DNA of 64,000 nucleotides from Rhinopithecus roxellana. Its lineage: Eukaryota > Chordata > Mammalia > Primates > Cercopithecidae. The first letter of the stretch is position 1, and each line of letters starts with the position of its first letter. Below are positions 60,691 through 64,000 of this stretch, piece after piece. The translations under genes and the position numbers were made by a program. The stretch spans positions 34,653,872-34,717,871 of the forward strand of contig NC_044561.1 of assembly GCF_007565055.1 (NCBI RefSeq), read 5' to 3'. The notes under the pieces are model-generated. The model worked only from the letters and a program-made list of their open reading frames with translations. It searched no databases and was not told the origin of the DNA.

Positions 60691-61289
60691 GCACTCCACA
60701 CCAAATGGCTAAGCATTTGGTTCTGACATTGTTTTGCAGGTTGGTAAAATCACATTTGCGATTCAGAAGCACATTTTAAGAATACAGAAAACAGTGAAAA
60801 GAGGATGAAGAATGTTAGCGTTTTTTCCTAAATGCCATGAATATAGCACGCATCAGTAAATTAAATGTCTTTCCCATTCTTTTACAAAACAGTGATCATT
60901 TTTCTCTTAAGTTTCATTTTAGCATTTATAAGAATTCTGTTTTTCCATTTTTAATAACTGATGGAAGCAAGCATCATTGTTGGATAAATTTATTTTCATG
61001 CAGTACCCATAACTACCACTTTCATCATCCACTGTTGCAAACAGATACTGAAAGTCTCTTTTGTAATTTTCTCCTTCCCGGTAATTTTCTTCATCTACTT
61101 GCAGTGTGTTTGGGATCCTGACACCTTTCCATTCTAGGAAGATGAAGTGATTTGGGCAGCTATATTTTCTTGTCTACCTACAGAGACTATTCAATCACAG
61201 CAAGTGAGGGGTTTAGCAGTGCTAGTACCAACAGACAAGGAAAAAAACATATAATTTCTAGTTATTTATAGCCTGTGCAGCTATGTGGT

Positions 61290-61560
61290 CTTATTTATAG
61301 CAAACTGCACATTTGATTTGAAAAAGTCATGGTCATCTGGAGGTCAAATGCAGATGGCAGACTCAATTCAGAGCAAAGGAGCTGAACTAGAAGGTAAGCA
61401 AGCCTGTTAGACTGGGCAACTTGGACTTCACTTTGCTCCTTCATCAATCTAGGGCTAATTAGGTGATATTTCTGCACAAAGGTGGTTGGTTTTACAGGTT
61501 GCTCAGTCTAAGCTGCTTCCAGTCAAATAATAAATGTGAAAGGAGATAGAAAAAGCTCTT
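61290..61560 (+). repeat. Unrecognised repeat, copy A
   Basis: ttagactgggcaacttggac, actttgctcc, tctaggg and aaatgtgaaaggag recur in order in copy B at 63240-63520. Possibly LTR-derived; I do not recognise the family. Confidence 0.55.
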
Positions 61561-62200
61561 CAGTTGAACTGATATAAGATTACACTTAGGGAGAAAATGT
61601 ATGATGGTTTGCATTATAAAAACAATAATTTACCATAAATCAAGCATTTCTAGGTTTCAAACTTTTGTCATAAAAACCGATTTTGAACATTGCAATTTTA
61701 GGGACATATTTTATTGTTGTTATTGTCAATGAAAATCTAAACCACAAATATAAGGGATACAAATGTAAGGCTGAGAGCTTTCATTTTCTTCATGAACATA
61801 GGAATTCAAATCATTAGAAAAAATCCTTTCTCATTTGGGATAAAGAATCTTAGGAGAGCCGAGGTAATTTCTGACATTAGTTTTGCACCTGCCCATTTGG
61901 GTTTAGGACAGTACAAAAAGTTTCACATTTAATCTTCAAAATGTAGTATTTGTAAACAATACAATTATATAAATATTTGTTGATTCATTTATATTTCAAA
62001 TATGAGAGTGTGACCATTTTTTCTAGTGTTGTCTCCATCAGGTTGCTTCCCACAAGGCAAACAGACCTACTCCTTAGTGGCATTTAATCTCTCAAAGAGC
62101 ATCATGCTAATTTTCAGTCAGCGGATTGCACCCTGTGATCTGGCCAAAGTGTGACCCATCTCTGGCACCTTCATTTGCGCTGATATGTGGTACAAACAAC
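61561..62200. other. Intron stretch without recognised features
   Basis: Nothing recognised; it may belong to the same unknown element as its flanks. Confidence 0.45.
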
Positions 62201-62204
62201 TAAA

Positions 62205-62418
62205 CCAAGGTTTCTCAACCTCAGCACTATTGACATTTTGATCCAGATAATTAATTGTTTTAGGAGTCTGTCCTATGCATATAGAGCGTTTAGCAGCATC
62301 CCTGACCCCTACCCACTAAATGCCATTAACACAACTCCAGCTGTGATAACTAAAAATGTCTCTAGACTTTTCTAAATGTGCCCGGGGGGGTCACATTCTG
62401 GTTGAGAATCCTGTTCTG
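62205..62418 (+). mobile_element. MER20 DNA-transposon relic
   Basis: Starts aaggtttctcaacctcagca, contains tttagcagcatccctgaccc and aaaaatgtctctagac, and ends ggttgagaatcctgttctg. A ggggggg run sits near 62385. Both ends are present. Confidence 0.82.
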
Positions 62419-63020
62419 GAGTAGTAGTTTCCCCATGTCTGACTCAGAGATAGAACTATCCTGGTGTAAACAGGTATACTTTCCACAAATTTGGGGGCAT
62501 GTTGAAATGTTAGAATGTCAGTATCCTCCAATTCTCAACAGATGTTTGAAATTGAATTTGTTAGACTATTGTCCAAGCTCTCAATATTTGCAAGATAAGG
62601 TGGAAGTTGCTGTTGCTGTTCTGACTATAGTGTTGAAGATCTCGTAGTTTTTCTGCTTGAATGTAAGCTACTGTGGCAGCAGAAGAGAAACCAGCAAACC
62701 CCTTACTTGGAAGTCCATGGTTCACCTATGCACCACCCTTTCTCCTCCTATCTGTTTCATCTTAGTTTCCTAGAATCCCAGGATATGCTGGAGCATAACC
62801 ATCTGTAGAGATGCCCTATAGTTTTGCTACACAGGTTATTTGTACTTTAGGATTATGTTTATGGCCTTAGGGTGTGTACAGAGGTATAGATCTGACCCCA
62901 TGCAGGATTGAGGGAAGGAAAAATATTGATTTCTAGGCACATTAAAATGGTCCAGATGACATGGAACAGACTGGTACACTTCCAGAGAATATGAAAAGAA
63001 TTGGAACTTAACAAGTCAGG
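62419..63020. other. Intron stretch without recognised features
   Basis: Nothing recognised. Confidence 0.45.
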
Positions 63021-63098
63021 CCCCAAGTTCCATCCCCAAGAACCATCCCCAAGTTCCATCCCCAAGTTCCATGCCCAAGAACCATTCCTAAGTTCCAA
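63021..63098 (+). repeat. 13-bp minisatellite, six units
   Basis: Units ccccaagttccat, ccccaagaaccat, ccccaagttccat, ccccaagttccat, gcccaagaaccat, tcctaagttccaa. Two unit types (gttcc and gaacc) alternate in part. Confidence 0.93.
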
Positions 63099-63239
63099 GT
63101 TTGTTGCTGCAGAAGCTCATAATTTGCGAATCGTAGATAACTCACCATGCAGCCTTTGAATGAAATATGCCACCTTAACCCCAGGGTCGTTGTAAAGACA
63201 GGAGCCATAAGACAGAAGTCTGAACGCCTAGGCCATTTA

Positions 63240-63520
63240 ATCTTTGGCCAAATTTGAACTATTGTTCTTAATCACACTATTCTTGTTCTTTTCACTGTGC
63301 AGTAGCAAATATTAGTTCCCATTACTACATTCTGCAATACCATTGGAACTAAAACTGCCAAATTAGATTGGGCAACCTGGGCTTACACTTTGCTCCCCAA
63401 CCAACCTAGGGAGAGAGAACAATTAAAGCATTAAAAGATGTGATGGTGAATTAAATTATATGTCACGTCATTGCCAATAAATTCTATCGGATTAACAAGT
63501 GTGAAAAGCCAAATCTTTGG
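63240..63520 (+). repeat. Unrecognised repeat, copy B
   Basis: ttagattgggcaacctgggc, cactttgctcc, cctaggg and aacaagtgtgaaaagcc match copy A at 61290-61560 in the same orientation with moderate divergence. Confidence 0.55.
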
Positions 63521-63624
63521 TATCTGGAAATGCTTAGATGAGAAGAATGGTTTTTTCCTCAAAGCCATAATAATTAGAGATGAACTTAAAATTGAAAGGA
63601 ACTGGATTGCTTAGCAGCTCAGCA

Positions 63625-63924
63625 CTTTTTTTTTTTTTTTTTTTTTTTTTTGAGACGGTCTGTCGCCCAGGCTGGAGTACAGTAGCATGATCTCGGCTCA
63701 CTGCAAGCTCTGCCTCCCGAGTTCACACCATTCTCCTGCCTCAGCCTCCCGAGTAGCTGGGACTACAGTCGCCCACCACTGCGCCTGGCTAATTTTTTGA
63801 AGTTTTAGCAGAGATAGGGTTTCACCGTGTTAGTCAGGATGGTCTCGATCTCCTGACCTCGTGATCTGCCTACCTCAGCCTCCCAAAGTGCTGGAATTAC
63901 AGGCGTGAGCCAACGCACCCGGCC
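63625..63924 (-). mobile_element. Alu, antisense (AluY-like)
   Basis: A run of T, gagacggtctgtcgcccagg (with part of gagtctcgctc lost), ending gagccaacgcacccggcc. Perfect 10-bp TSD cagctcagca at 63615-63624 and 63925-63934. Confidence 0.95.
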
Positions 63925-64000
63925 CAGCTCAGCATTTTTTAAAAAGAAGGGCCATTTACTTTGAATATAGGTTAAATATCTCTTCTCTAAAATGCTTGGG

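Larger units (their letters stand above)
58763..64000 (+). other. APP intron 8, first part
   Basis: Starts gtacgttgtc. It is free of Alu until 63625. It contains a MIR, a MER20, a 13-bp minisatellite and two copies of an unrecognised repeat. 58763-60520 shows nothing I can name, although 59100-59560 looks like worn LTR-type text. Exon 9 is not reached. Confidence 0.85.

Overview
The window is an internal piece of a primate amyloid precursor protein gene (APP), read on the + strand. Five coding exons are recognisable from codon content, splice sites and phase: exon 4 (646-758) and exon 5 (2804-2997), which make the copper-binding part of E1 and the start of the acidic region; exon 6 (32897-33099), the acidic stretch plus a seven-threonine run; exon 7 (55933-56100), the Kunitz protease-inhibitor (KPI) cassette; and exon 8 (58706-58762), the OX-2 cassette. 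Exon numbers and residue numbers follow human APP770 from memory. All five exons have AG/GT borders and phases that join into one open reading frame. No other protein-coding gene was recognised.

Organism: the repeats (Alu, L1, MaLR LTRs, MIR, L2, MER elements) are those of a catarrhine primate. Several Alu copies carry the AluYR-type signature (gatccggccactgcac, and ctcaagcctg at the head), which points to an Old World monkey rather than an ape. The protein agrees: five residues at the exon 7/8 border and in exon 8 differ from the human protein as I remember it, in the way I recall for macaque APP. The exact species cannot be settled from the sequence alone.

Layout: 1-645 end of intron 3; 759-2803 intron 4 (2.0 kb, with a MER20 copy); 2998-32896 intron 5 (29.9 kb, about 16 Alu copies, three MaLR LTRs, an antisense L1 piece, L2/MIR relics and a repeat-poor stretch at 28.3-31.1 kb); 33100-55932 intron 6 (22.8 kb, Alu clusters at 37-39, 41-46 and 49-54 kb, an L1 3' end, and an AT-rich tandem-duplicated block just before exon 7); 56101-58705 intron 7 (2.6 kb); 58763-64000 start of intron 8 (Alu-free until 63.6 kb, with a 13-bp minisatellite and two copies of an unrecognised repeat).

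How the parts work together: exons 4, 5 and 6 have lengths not divisible by three and are needed in order. Exons 7 (168 nt) and 8 (57 nt) are both phase 1-1 cassettes whose skipping keeps the frame, which fits the known APP770/751/695 forms. I found no new gene system. The better leads are local structures (a long imperfect palindrome near 20.2 kb, the AT-rich duplications at 55.0-55.4 kb, candidate RBFOX motifs at exon 7, opposed Alus around exon 6) and the concentration of lineage differences in the OX-2 exon. Repeat family names come from memory of consensus sequences, and ends are approximate unless a target-site duplication (TSD) is given.
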